A DNA stretch of 64,000 bases, taken from Mucor racemosus (taxonomy: Eukaryota > Mucoromycota > Mucoromycetes > Mucorales > Mucoraceae). Below, in pieces: positions 23,502-35,001 of the stretch; within the stretch, counting starts at the first letter, position 1; each line of letters starts with the position of its first letter. The notes below the pieces were generated by a model. The model worked only from the letters and a program-made list of their open reading frames with translations, was not told the DNA's origin and made no database searches. Location of the stretch: positions 625,001 through 689,000 of the forward strand of contig JAPEHQ010000019.1 in NCBI GenBank assembly GCA_027405735.1. Reading direction: 5' to 3'. Both the position numbers and the translations under genes were made by a program.

Positions 23502-25084
23502 CTATAGTAATAATCTAACTACACTCTCTTTTTGAGACCGATCAATATTGACAAGATCAAGACCGACTAATTTATAAATGGTTTGAATAGCTTCTTGTTC
23601 CGAATATCCATGTTGCTTTGCAAAATCTTGAGAAAATTGTGTTAAACTCGCTAGTGTCATTGATCTATCTTGATTGTTGTCATGTAGTTTTAATAGAATG
23701 GCTGTCAACATGTTGGATTCTTGAGTAATATCAAGAAAACTTGTATTTGTCATTGTATTGTTGGGGAATAATGCATTGAATTGATCGATACTTAAAATAG
23801 GTTGATACTTTTTATCATTGTGTTGCTGAATTACGTTCAAAATTTTATAGTACACTTGTCCAGCTGTTTTTTCGTGTCTTTCATCTGACTCGATTTGGTT
23901 TAAATGCATTAAACATTCCTGTAATTTCGTTTGAATCGACTCGAATAATCGACTTGTTTCTGTCAAATCCGTTGTAGTTGGTTCTTGAGGATTTGGATTT
24001 AACAATTTACTGCTCCTTGTTATGAATGCTATACTTTGATCTCGGATTCGTGAGTTTGATCCAAGAGATGGGATTGCTGAATCTAATTGAAGATGTGGGG
24101 CATCTGAATTACCAACATGATTATCAAAGGCTGCTATTTTATAGTCTATTCAAAAAGAAAAAAAAAATGGTGTTAAATCCTTGAGCCCCCCCCCCTCCCC
24201 ATCAGTTATGTATATATTTTACCTAGTTCAAGAATCTCTTGTTTTTTTTGAAATATCTGATCTTCTAATGCTCTTATTTCATTACTCGTTATATTTGACA
24301 TGGATGATTCCAAGCTTTCTTGTATCTGAATTAATGTATTTCTAATTTCAAGTTGATCCTGTCTCTTTGTCTGTATTACTTTGATTTGGTCCTTTTTCTG
24401 TTGTAATTCTTGATTATATTTTTCAATTAATAAATTCTCTTTTTGTATATCTGCATTATTGCTATCATTGTCAATTTCCATTGCTGAACTTTGCCTTAAT
24501 TCATTAATTTCCTCTTCATTCTATGAAAATCAACCAATCAATATCGTGTGTGGTAATAATGTAAAAACTTTGATCTATTCACCTTTTCAAAAGTTAAATA
24601 ACTATAATCTACATATGATTGATAGTCTTCATAGAGACGCGTCAATTCTTTGATTTTCGATCTTAATCCTGGTATGTTACTATTGTTGATTATTTAATAA
24701 CTTGAATGTATATGTAGCCCACAACTGTTTGTAAGGTAATTACCAAATTTCATTTAATGCTGTTGCAGCTTCTATAATTTTGTCAATGTCTTCTTTTTCT
24801 ATCTTTGATGCATTATTAATTTTTGGTAAATTTTGTATTAATCTATCGAATCTAATTAATTTATAAAATTGTTTATCCTGTTGTTTGCTTGGCTACCTTG
24901 GAATAGTATCATCACCCGCACAAAGAGCTTGAAGTTTTATTTCATTTGGTTCAGGTTCTCTTATAAGCTTCCGTTCATGTGATAGTAAATCTGAGAATAC
25001 TAATGGTGCACTTTCAGTGAATTGTATTGATGCTAATTTCTTGGAATTGGCAACTAGTGCATCCAAAGATTCTTGAAGAGACAT
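23502..25084 (-). CDS. coiled-coil protein, possibly DASH/Spc34-like
   Basis: Five exons: 24897-25084, 24744-24851, 24583-24679, 24223-24520 and 23502-24145. They encode 444 residues. The start of exon 3 was set at 24679 (acceptor ..AATAG) because only this keeps the frame. The N-terminus (MSLQESLDALVANSK, then FSDLLSHERKLIREPEPNE) resembles the opening of DASH/Dam1-complex subunit Spc34, where a leucine-rich segment is followed by LIRD-EPHE. That likeness is from memory and weak. Residues about 105-230 form a long heptad-rich helix region (KENLLIEKYNQELQQKKDQI). The C-terminal third (ILSIDQFNALFPNNT, then YSEQEAIQTIYKLVGLDLV) looks globular and helical. If the Spc34 guess is right it would act at kinetochore microtubules; otherwise it is an unassigned coiled-coil protein. 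Confidence 0.6.
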
Positions 25085-25233
25085 GATTCAAGGAATGAGA
25101 AAAAAAAAACAAGGTCGAGATTTAAAAAGGTAAATAGTACGATTGAGGTCACATCACTTTTTTATACTACTAGTAGTAAATTTTATTATGTTGTTTTATA
25201 AATTATGCATTTTACAAGAATAGAGATATAATA

Positions 25234-25449
25234 CTAGTGCAAATATTGTGAATAATCGTAATCCTCATTATAAGAATCAGAGTTGTCTTCTTTTTCCGCA
25301 TCTTTCTCTAAGGATTCTTTTTGAGTTTTTAAATCTGTAAACACTTCAGTATTGTCACTCAATGTACTACGTTTCTTGATTGTTGGAGCAGCAGATATTG
25401 TTATAATAAGCATAGCAATTGCAAAAAGCGTAATTAAATTAAGCTTCAT
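25234..25449 (-). CDS. small secreted protein, 71 residues
   Basis: The N-terminus MKLNLITLFAIAMLIITISA is a clear signal peptide, probably cut before or near APTIKKR. The dibasic KKR just after it is a possible Kex2-type processing site. The mature part is acidic and ends in a Tyr-rich SYNEDYDYSQYLH. It has no cysteines. A TATA-like element at 25531-25543 (TATAAATATAA on the minus strand) lies about 85 bp upstream of the ATG. Intronless. Function unknown; a secreted peptide precursor or a surface protein is possible. Confidence 0.65.
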   Translation of the reverse strand: MKLNLITLFAIAMLIITISAAPTIKKRSTLSDNTEVFTDLKTQKESLEKDAEKEDNSDSYNEDYDYSQYLH

Positions 25450-25530
25450 TTTTTGTGATAATGTGGAAAAAATTATATATATATATATATATATAATTGA
25501 TCAATCAAGAAGACGTTCAAGTCTTGATCG

Positions 25531-25543
25531 TTATATTTATACC
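25531..25543 (-). promoter_or_regulatory. TATA-like element of the small secreted protein gene
   Basis: GGTATAAATATAA on the minus strand, about 85 bp upstream of the ATG at 25449, with a TA microsatellite between. Confidence 0.45.
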
Positions 25544-26459
25544 TGTACTAATGTCAGCTTAGCAACTCATCTTATTTGTTGTCATAGAAAGGTCATCATA
25601 TTATAATCTACATGCACAATAAGAACTCCTGCCTTAATTACATGTATATACAAAGAAGCAAAACTAAAAATGCACAAGGAATTTTGATGTGTATATCAAT
25701 TGAATGAGGGATTTTTTGAAAACGTGATAGGTATCCTATAAATGATTTATCTAGTATAAATATACAAATATATGGTACCTTTTAATACCTTTATCACACG
25801 TATTTGTATATATTAGGCATACATGTATATTGCTGTATCAAATCAAAACACAATCATAAACAATACACTTTCCAATATTTCTAAACTAAACGAGATCGAG
25901 GATTCTCAAGAGATCCGAACCTGCATCATTAACGGGAACAAGAACCATCAAATTAGATTACTTTTTATCCTCCTTTCACAAAACTACATCACATGTGGTC
26001 AGACCTTTGTTAAAGTTAAAAAGGGGAATTAGAACTACTAGACAACAGTTAATTAAGCCTTGCACCTCTCAGATCTCGATGTATTATTTATAAAATATGT
26101 AATAGATATCCAAATGTGCACTCGTTTCTAGATAATTTTCAATAATTAATTTTTTTTATAACGTTTAGGTATCAAGATATAGACACTGCTGCTATATACA
26201 TATATATGAGTTGGTTGCATTATGCTACTTGATCCTAAATTTATTCTATATCTCCTAATTAACTGCTATTCTTTGAAACTGGGTCATACTTTTCATACCT
26301 GTTCAACTTTTTTTTTCATTAAATAACACCAAGAAAGAATTATATGCTAATATACCTGAGATGTTCAATTTTAATCCAAAAATAAGTATCCGGAAATATC
26401 CTGTTTTTTTGCAGTTGTATAACTTTTTTACTGCTAATGTTTCGGATTTTTACAGGTAT

Positions 26460-27245
26460 TCCACTGCTAAAGATTAAAACTTTGAGGCTTCATATCTCTA
26501 CGAAACATTAAGCTATACTAATACTTCCTAATAATAAAACTTACTTTTTTTAAGCACTTTATAACATGTTTAAGGATGAAAAAATTCTGAGCACCTTTAT
26601 TTTTTTTCATTTTTTTGACATTTTTGCAGTAGATTTCAAAATATTCATTAGGTTAAGTAACGCTTTTTTACATTCATGTCATCAAGCTCGTTGAGCTCTC
26701 TTAGATCCAATTTATTTTTTTTAAAAATATTGATTTTTCGTGGAGATATCCTCAAAAACGTATACAAAAGGATACTCTCGTTTCTAACCTCAATTTTCCC
26801 CTTGTATACCCTTATCCTAAATTCTGAATTTCAAAAAAATTTGTACAAACTACAAACATCACGTTTTCTCTACGAAAAATGCAGTTAAAAGGTTAAATAA
26901 CAGCTCGATCAATAGACAATTTTGCTATGCATTATTTTCATTGTTTAAATTTAAAATATGCCTATAAAAAGTGTATTGTATATTCAAAAAACCTCCAAAA
27001 CTTCAATTGCATTTTGCGCAAACTTCTACATAAAACTTTTTTTTAAATTTTATTTCGATGGATGCAGAATTTAAAATTCTACAAGAACCACTTATTACGC
27101 TTGGTCGACTTACTTTGCAATTCATGAACATTTAAACAATTTTGTTTTTTGAATCATTTTTCGTTCATGTCGACTACTACTAATCAATTTTGGAACTCAG
27201 CTACCGTAGAGCTTATGCTTTAATGTAAATTATTATTTTGATTAT
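26460..27245. repeat. dispersed repeat R1, copy b
   Basis: Same order of landmarks as copy a, on the same strand: AATAAAACTTACTT, TTGATTTTTCGTGGAGATAT, CCCTTGTATACCCT and CTCCAAAACTTCAATTGC. It is interrupted at its right edge by the CACTA element. Confidence 0.65.
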
Positions 27246-27956
27246 CTCGCCACTACGTCCGAACTATGTTTCCCATGGGCATAATAATCTGCACAGGTGG
27301 GCAGAACAAAAAACTTTGTGCTGATCAGCAAGCAGCCCAGATGAGCAGAGTAATGTGATCAAGATTTTTTAGTCAATTTAAATGAAAATACCAATTATTC
27401 TGACTAACATTAATAAGCTCAAAAAGCATATTTAAGTGCAATTATTGCTACTAAATTGCATAATTGGATATGCAGAAAAATCTTGAAGTATTCATTCTTT
27501 TTTTTTTTGGTAGTGCTACAAATCATCGTTCAATATGACTGAATATTAATGAATTAGAGAAAATAATAGAGCTGGTAAAAAACTGATATCCAGCAATGTA
27601 CATCGAGGCCAAGGTAGATAAAAAGTGCATTCATTGTGTAGTGGTGGAAATCGCAACATTTTGATGATGGATAGAAATTACAGGACCAAGGTGTTGTGTT
27701 TGCCTCAGGATTTTCAAAAGGGTTTAAAAGCATACTTCATCAAACTTACTTATTAGATGTTAAATACTCATTGTATGCTATTAGTATCATCTTGTTTTTT
27801 ATTTAATTGTTGTATTATTAAAAATCAAGCTTTTCATAGCTTATAACAATGACAATGGGGTGTTTCGAATTTTAGATTAACATTATAATAAGATGGGCTG
27901 ATGACACGTTTGATACTACTGTAGATGGAACCAGTCAGTTTGATTTATCTGGTTTG

Positions 27957-28388
27957 TGTTGCATCCACCGGTTAATCGTAAGATAATGAACCTTTTGATT
28001 TGTAATCCTTAGTTTCAAGAAGTCAGCTAACTGATCTATGATAACATTCTCGATTGTTCTTATTTTCTAAAGCAAGATCCGGGAAGCTGGATATGTGAGA
28101 CATATTCACTTGTTGGATTTAGTTATATAAAATAAGCTGAACTTAAATGTGCTGTGTTACTAATGTACATAAAATGACCTGACAATGGAATGTCAGAAAG
28201 ATATAATCGATCCAAAGCTGATCTTACAGATAATTGTAATATAGAATTTGTATATAAATAGGACAAATTATTGATATTAAATAAAGATTCTCTTCAGTTT
28301 TTGTGTGTGATTTAATTTAACAAGTTCCTTTATTAAATTATACATTTTTTTCTTGCCATAATATTTATTCTAAATCTTTGGCATTTCA
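27957..28388 (+). repeat. solo LTR, family L1, inside CACTA element A
   Basis: 432 bp, starts TGTTGCATCC and ends GGCATTTCA (TG..CA), flanked by the direct repeat GTTTG at 27952-27956 and 28389-28393. It contains a TATA-like TTATATAAAATAAG and an AATAAAG polyadenylation-type signal. No internal retroelement sequence remains, so it is a solo LTR left by recombination. It is about 97% identical by eye to 53459-53890. Confidence 0.92.
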
Positions 28389-30339
28389 GTTTGAATGCAA
28401 ATACCGAGGAACCATTTGTAAGTAGTTAAGTTGGTTCTGGTAAAGCATCGAATAAATTGGCTTGGGACAAAAAAGAGGGTAAAAGGTGGCAGCAGATTCC
28501 AGTAATGGCCATGTTTATGTTTAGGTTTATGATATTGGTGAGTCGAGGTAAGATTAAACTCAATGTAAATCACCTCTAGCGCAATAATTATAAAGTAAGA
28601 ATACATTATCATCAAATAAACTACCACACAATATTAACATGTATAAAGATTTACAGTAATAAGCTTGAATCAAGTGGATACAGCATCATTAATTCTTGAA
28701 AAAGTTCTCAAGTATAATAAAATCTCTTATTTTTAAGACTTACAAGGCTTATAAGCGGAATAATAATTTAGAAAATAATTCTTGTTCAGATCATCAATTT
28801 TGACATTTTTTAATTTTTGTTTTCTGATTTTGCAAATTTAGAGTTAATTATACTACCAATTATAAAAACAAAAAATATACACATGTACCAAATTTAGTGC
28901 TCTATTTGCTCAATAAAAAATAACAAACATTTTTATTGCAAAATATTACATAAAAATCCTTTAACTAAAATTCCGTTTTTGGGACAAAAGTACAAATCTT
29001 CATTACTAAACATTTAATATTAAGCTTTTATAAAATGTGTATTAGTCATGGCTATAATTTTCTCTCACAATGTAGTATATTTAAACGTTGATTTTGGTAT
29101 CAAAATTTGATTTTTCTGTTTTTTGATCAAAATCATGAGTGTTGGTAAGGATAAAATGAGCCCCGAAAATGTCCGCTACAAAAACTGAATTTTCAGATTG
29201 TACGTGGTTAAATACAAGAAAAGTCGAACAAAAAAAATATTCTTTATTTAAAACTTGGATATATCATAGTATAAGAGACTTAGCCGTTCAATCTTGCTAT
29301 GCTCAATTACGGCGTTGCTCTACGGGCTCGCTTTTGAATTTTTTTAATGAATCTATGATATGACAGCCGGTTTTTCTGGTAGAAAATGCATGTTTCTATG
29401 ATAACAGATATTGCCTATTTTGTTTATTAGTTTATGGGTTGATGCGCTGTAATGCTGCTTTTACATTGGCTGAAATGTGCAATTTAGCAGGGTTTTAATT
29501 GTGCTAAATAATGTAAAGCCTTGAAAATCCTTTTCTACGTGTGTTGTTTCTCTCTTTTTATTTTTATATTATTCCAAGAATATATTCACTGTTTGATAAG
29601 CCACATCAGGCTATCAACCTATCAAGTTGGTATTCTTTTCTTTAACGGAATACACATGCTGACATACTATAAGGGAGTAATATTTTCAATATACAGTAGG
29701 TAGCAGTCTATATTAGAGACTGATATTTTTATTTAACCGCATTCTAAGATCAAATATCATTATTCACTACTGTATTATTGAACGTATTTCTTGATTACCA
29801 AATTAAATCAAAGGCAATGATATTGATATTTATATCTACTCAATGAAGTGTTAGAACTGACTGCAAACCAATGAAATGTCCCAGAAAAGTAAAAAAATTT
29901 CAAATGATATAGAAACAAAAAAAAAGAATAATCTAATGTTTTGAGTTTTGACTAATTATCATAGTTTTGATTGTAGCTATACTTGAAAACAAATCTTTTT
30001 ACAGCTGACAATCGTAATAAACTAAAATAGTAAGTTTAAAGAAGGTTAATTTGTTTAAATTTTATGTGTGATAAAGTAATATTTATAACCTTAAATTTGG
30101 CTTGCATATAATAACCCTAATTATTAAGTGCTATTTAAGTTTATGCTCGAGCAAAAACCATTGTTACTGTAAACATTATTATAGCTTTAAACATATTTGC
30201 AAATGATAATAATGGTAAATATATTGGTTCTCGCATGTATTGCTCTACATTAACAACGCATTAAATTGTATCATTGTCTATAATCTATATTAATAAAAGC
30301 AAATGTAATTTAAAATCCCATTATTCCAGTGAAATATGC

Positions 30340-30699
30340 AATGGAATTTTGAGAATGGCACGATGCTCATGTACAAACCAATTTGTGCCCGTACGATCAG
30401 CTCATTATGCTCATGGTCAGATTTCCTATTATGTACAAATAGTGATAATGATATGCTTATGGGAAATTCTACTATTATAGACACATGGGATTAATGTCGT
30501 GCACATGGACAGAATCTATAATTCTGCGCATACAGGCTTTTTGTTATGCTCGTGTGCAGTTTCTTTGGTTGTGCCCATTGCCCATGTGCATCTTGTTATC
30601 TTTTTAGCCATATTCAGTGGGCACAACAGTTCAGGCTATAGTGTGCAGCCAACCCTGGCACAGCGAAATAATCTTGTGCAGCACAGGTCGGCCGTAGTG
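30340..30699. repeat. CACTA subterminal repeat region (element A right end)
   Basis: Dense short motifs in both orientations: GCTCATG, TGTGCCC, CTCATTATGCTCATGG, CACATGGG, GTGCACATGG, TGCCCATTGCCCATGTGCA. The same set occurs at the element B end (53187-53460 and 53891-53945). CACTA elements typically bear such arrays as binding sites for the element's accessory protein; that role is inferred here. Confidence 0.7.
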
Positions 30700-33600
30700 C
30701 AACTTTTATTGTGTGTTCAAGGAAGGCTTTTTAATAAAATTTAAGGGTTGCCATAGGCTGAAGTGAACTAAGCTAGATTCCCATCATAAAATACCTAAAT
30801 TGAATGTCATCTCATTAAAGTCATGATATCAAAGATAAGACTATATAGTAAATCGACAATTGCATGAAGATAGCAAGAGTGCAGTATAATACTCGAATAA
30901 GAGATGCTAAAAATACTAAAGTAACGCGGGATATCCCAAATAAAAAATACAAAAAGTACATGCTTATCAAGTAGAACAAGTAAGGGCTATTCTGAAAGCA
31001 TGATTGACAAATTATATTTAAAACACCATTATTGATCCACCGAATTAACAACCAAACAGCCCAGCAGCATTTATACTCAAAATTAATGGGATCGTTGGCA
31101 ATTGCAATACAATTGCCAGATAGTAAATAATCACCAAATAATATAAATAGAGACGTAGTATAATAACCATTTTATTGCACATTATCCATATTTTAATAAA
31201 GAAGAATTCTAACAGTATTCTTTATCGCTTTTTCACACCCTTATTTTACTGCATAGGTGTATATACTAAACTCCAGCAAAATTTATACCACAAAATTCTC
31301 GGCAAAATCAATAGATACAATAAAACAAATTGCAGATTCATTTTTAGCAGCCAATTTTACCCCAGAAAAGGTGATTGTTTAATTTCTACCAACACTTTTA
31401 TAAAAAAAGTGAAAATTCTCCAGATTGTTAAAACTGCAAAAAGAAAAAACAAAACAAAACAAAACAGGATTTACAATTACAAGGTTTAGGGGTCCAAAAA
31501 ATATCCAAAAATCATCCAAAAATTATCCAAAAAAAAACTACCTCTGAAATTTTAATGTATTATAATAAAACATTGAAAAACAAGAAGACGATTTAGCTTA
31601 GAAACTATTATGTTCAAGCTTATAAAATCTCGAGATATATGGCATCTTAGGTTGAGCTTTTAAGCGGGGTAAAAGCAAGTGTTTCACTTTTGAAGCCTTT
31701 ATACTTGCTGAGAAATCAACATGAATAGAAATAGGTCTTTTGTCAATATTCTGTAGCATATCGACTATAGCCCTACATTTTTTATTTCCTTATTATCTAT
31801 TGAAATGGGGGCACGCTCCGATTTTGAATATCACCATATAAAATCGTATAATCAGATATGCACATGTAACTGAGCTTGAATCCAAAAGGTGTTCAAATGG
31901 AAAAAAAATCCAAAAAAATCCAAAAAAATCCTTGTATGTTTAATTACTCACAAAAATGCATAGTAAGTTGAACTAGCGTATTAAATATCTTGGGTTCAGT
32001 TTTTAATTCTGAATCGATCTGTGTAGGCTTTGAAAATGTTTTTCTCATAAAATCTCTAGTAAATTTAATGTCTATTCTTAACGGTTTTTGATCAAAAAGT
32101 ACCCTTCATTCAAATGCAGCCCTAAAATATTTTATTTTCACATTATGCGCAGCAAAATTATCTACAGAATGAGTATTTATTCGTAGCTGTAGCCCTATTT
32201 TTCGTGGGGATTTTAATTCTTTTTGATCATTTTTTTTGGTCGGCGAAAATTCACCCTTGTATATCCTCGTCCAAAATTGATCCTTTTTTGTATCACCAAA
32301 AATCAATCATTCAATCTCAATTTTCTCGACGAAAAATCAATATTTTTTTTACGAAATAAAATTCGTTAGATAGATGCTAATGAGTACTATCCTATGGTTT
32401 TAGCTTTGCATACCTGTCATCCCTTCATGGATTTCTATAACAGAAAAAGTGCTCTCACAAAATTTATAAAAAAATAAAAAAGTCTCCACAGCAATCTAAA
32501 ACCTAGATATCCTGGTAGAGAATGAAAAATAACGTAGACTTTACTTAATAACCATCATTGCAATACCTTAGTGTTTTCTCGACTTATTTTCATTTCAAAC
32601 GCGCTTTCTCAATTTTAAGCTGGCCATTTCTGCATCATTCAAATTTATGAAATAATCGCCATAGTAACCATCCTTGTTTTTATAATAAAATTTGTATCTG
32701 AGACTGTCGGCTTTCGAGGATATTAGATAGCCAATTTCTTTCTAACTTATATTGAAATGTAATTCTTATGAATAGTCTTTTAAACCAAGATCTAGAAGCA
32801 TTTTGTTCTTTCTTTTACCGTTAGTTTTTATAGTAATAAAGCCTACGTTCTCCACGATAAATGTTACTAGTCTTTATTATTATTCTTTCTATAAATAAAA
32901 CCTTATATTTCAATAAACTCTCAGTTTGAACAATAAGTTGGTTTTACCTTCTGATCTATCAGAATTACAACATTCCATATGTAGAGGATCTTTGACAGAT
33001 CTAGCAAGTCCTATCTGTTCAGTAACTGGTTCCTGTCATCTAGTATTAATAATGAAACATAATTTATAGCAATATTACCACTGAAAAATAACATATTATA
33101 TCCATAATACACATTAATAATAGTTTCCATTGTCACATCTAATGGATCCCTGTTCATTAGACCTTATCACACAATCCCAATAACTATATAAACCCATATT
33201 AAATTCATTCTAATAAACGGTACTTTTTACGTTGATTTTAATTTACAAAGTCTCGATAAATCACCTTCTATTTACGCCTAGTAAGGTCAGTATAAGCTCA
33301 CCAATTCTCGACGAATATGGATCTAAATGACCTCTCGTTGCAATAGCAGGTACTTCTAATGCTAATCCACAGAATTGCAAAAGGTTTAGCATCCTCAAAT
33401 TGCTTTGGAATTGAAATTAATAAATATTTATTCAAATTGACTGCAAGCTTTAAAATATTATACTACAGCTGTAATAGTATCTAGAGACATAATTTTAACA
33501 TCTTATTAATTTGATGGTTAAATCGTAGGAATCAAGTGCCCACTTTTTTCTAGTAGGTTTTGCGGTTTAGCGGACCATTTAAAATTAGAAATAGCGTTAA

Positions 33601-34123
33601 ATCAGCCAAAATCAGCATATATGACAATGACAATTACCAAAATCAATAAATAAATGTTCTTTTTATACATAATAAAAGATGTAGTGCCATGGTTTCTACA
33701 TCTATTCCTTTGTGAACCCTCCCCCCTTGGATATATCAATATTGTTTTAAGCAACTTGATGTGAAAAACTACGAGCAATTTTTTTTACATACGCTCTCAC
33801 TTTTCTTGAATCAGTTGTTACCTAGGGGCTCAATATCTTCTGAAGAGAATAATAGACAATGTCATCTATTGATGGATTTTTATGTTTTAAGAAAATATTG
33901 ATTTTTGATGGAATGATGAATAAAACAGGCTGCACCTCAAGACATTATTATTTTGATTTAGTCGTCAAAATTGCGGCTTGCTTGTCAAAATGATAGACTA
34001 ATCTTTCGTTTTCAGTGTATAAGAAATGTCTCGCGATAAATTTACCGAGCGCTCTTATTCCCAATATATATATATATATTATGAGTTCAATTTAAAAACT
34101 TCAAATTCATATGCTGTTGAAAA

Positions 34124-34158
<35 letters not shown>

Positions 34159-34311
34159 TCATATCTCGCGTTGGTCCAAGAGCTTATTTTTCATAAAATA
34201 TACAGAAAAGAGTAGATTGATTTAGTTATAAGATAGAAATGATTTTATTTTAATGAATTGATAAAAATAGAAAAGAAGTAAAATATTGTGTTATGCATAT
34301 GATATATTTAT
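30700..34311. other. long intergenic region, AT-rich, with degenerate repeats
   Basis: No gene supported. It holds an R1-like patch (32190-32350), R2 copy b (32940-33240) and TA microsatellites at 34063-34078 and 34130-34153. Direct short repeats of ATCCAAAAA occur near 31500-31530 and 31910-31930. Confidence 0.55.
32940..33240. repeat. dispersed repeat R2, copy b (inverted)
   Basis: Matches about 3280-3480 in reverse complement: GATCTATCAGAATTACAA, CAGATCTAGC, TGTTCAGTA, TTCATTCTAATAAACGGT. Unknown class. Confidence 0.5.
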
Positions 34312-35001
34312 TTAATGGTTTACAGCAGCATGAGCACTATTGTAAGACTCCATAACATGAGCATAACTAGGAATACGCTTAGCGAACAAAGCAGCCATAC
34401 CCTCAAGGTCATGTCTCCAATCACGGCCTAATTCACAAGCAACAGCGAACCAATTCATGAGTTGAACACCAGCTTGTTGCATTCTCAACCAAGCAGCGTC
34501 ACGAACAGGATCATTAAAAGTACCGGAAGCATCAGTAACAACAAAGACATCAAAGCCAGCCTTCTTGGCAGAGAGAGCAACAAAAGTAACACATACATCG
34601 GTAACAATACCAGAAACAACTAATTGCTTTTTACCAGTATCTTTAACAGCCTTGACGAATTCATCAGAATCCCAAGCATTGATTTGACCAGGACGAGGGA
34701 TATAAGGAGAATCAGGGAACAAGGCCTTGAGTTCAGGAAGCATAGGACCATTAGGACCATCTTCACGAGAAGTAGTCAAGATAGTGCTGACATCAAAGTA
34801 TTTTGCAGTTTCAGCAAGACCCATTACATTGGTATAGAAGCTATCAGGGTTATAATCTTGAACCAAAGAGAAAAGACCAGTTTGATGATCGACAAACAAG
34901 AAAACAGTGTCGTTGACGTTAAGACGATTGTAAAGGTCAGCAGAGACTGAGGAAACCAAGGCAGCGGCGCCAATAAGAGTAGCAGTGAGAGAGAAACGCA
35001 T
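34312..35001 (-). CDS. secreted isochorismatase-family hydrolase (YcaC-like)
   Basis: An intronless frame of 229 residues. Residues 1-21 (MRFSLTATLIGAAALVSSVSA) are a signal peptide. The mature protein follows the cysteine-hydrolase fold of the isochorismatase/YcaC group: Asp38 in FLFVDHQTGLF and Cys137 in SGIVTDVCVTF are spaced as expected for the catalytic pair. PYIPRPGQINAWDS and DVFVVTDASGTFND are further signatures. The usual third catalytic residue, a Lys, was not located with confidence. Family members hydrolyse small amide or ester substrates; the true substrate is unknown. The signal peptide suggests it works outside the cell or in the secretory path. A TATA box lies at 35083-35091. 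Close likeness to bacterial YcaC plus lack of introns raises old horizontal transfer, not shown here. Confidence 0.9.
   Translation of the reverse strand: MRFSLTATLIGAAALVSSVSADLYNRLNVNDTVFLFVDHQTGLFSLVQDYNPDSFYTNVMGLAETAKYFDVSTILTTSREDGPNGPMLPELKALFPDSPYIPRPGQINAWDSDEFVKAVKDTGKKQLVVSGIVTDVCVTFVALSAKKAGFDVFVVTDASGTFNDPVRDAAWLRMQQAGVQLMNWFAVACELGRDWRHDLEGMAALFAKRIPSYAHVMESYNSAHAAVNH

Larger units (their letters stand above)
25450..27250. other. intergenic region with repeat R1 copy b
   Basis: From about 26460 to 27245 this is R1, similar to about 2010-2790. The CACTA element at 27251 sits at the R1 edge, and the other R1 copy continues for only a few bases past this point with recognisable similarity. 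The region 25450-26450 holds a TA microsatellite and nothing else I can support. Confidence 0.55.
27251..30699. mobile_element. CACTA (CMC/EnSpm-like) element A, non-autonomous
   Basis: Begins CACTACGTCCGAACTATG and ends GGTCGGCCGTAGTG, so the terminal inverted repeats are CACTACG/CGTAGTG with a partly matching extension. Its left 100 bp match 60391-60290 and about 28690-30699 match 56140-53177, both in reverse complement, so it is a relative of the 7.2-kb element B. It lacks the transposase and divergent gene; the interior 27370-28690 has no counterpart in B and holds a solo LTR. Subterminal regions carry many short CATGGGC / TGCCCATGTGCA / GTGCA-type motifs, as CACTA ends usually do. I could not see a matching 2-3 bp target duplication (CGC left, CAA right). 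Confidence 0.82.

Noticed and set aside
28370..28627. Minus-strand 85-codon frame
   Set aside because: Overlaps the solo LTR end and CACTA interior; no homologue in element B and no protein-like pattern.
27248..30702. Target duplication for CACTA element A
   Set aside because: The three bases outside the ends (CGC and CAA) do not match, so I did not claim a duplication.
30274..30744. Cys/His-containing frames at the right end of CACTA element A
   Set aside because: They translate subterminal repeat motifs (TGCCCATG and relatives), and equivalent frames in element B are broken.
31440..31930. CRISPR-like short direct repeats (ATCCAAAAA)
   Set aside because: Irregular spacing, AT-rich slippage-type sequence and a eukaryotic setting; not a CRISPR array.
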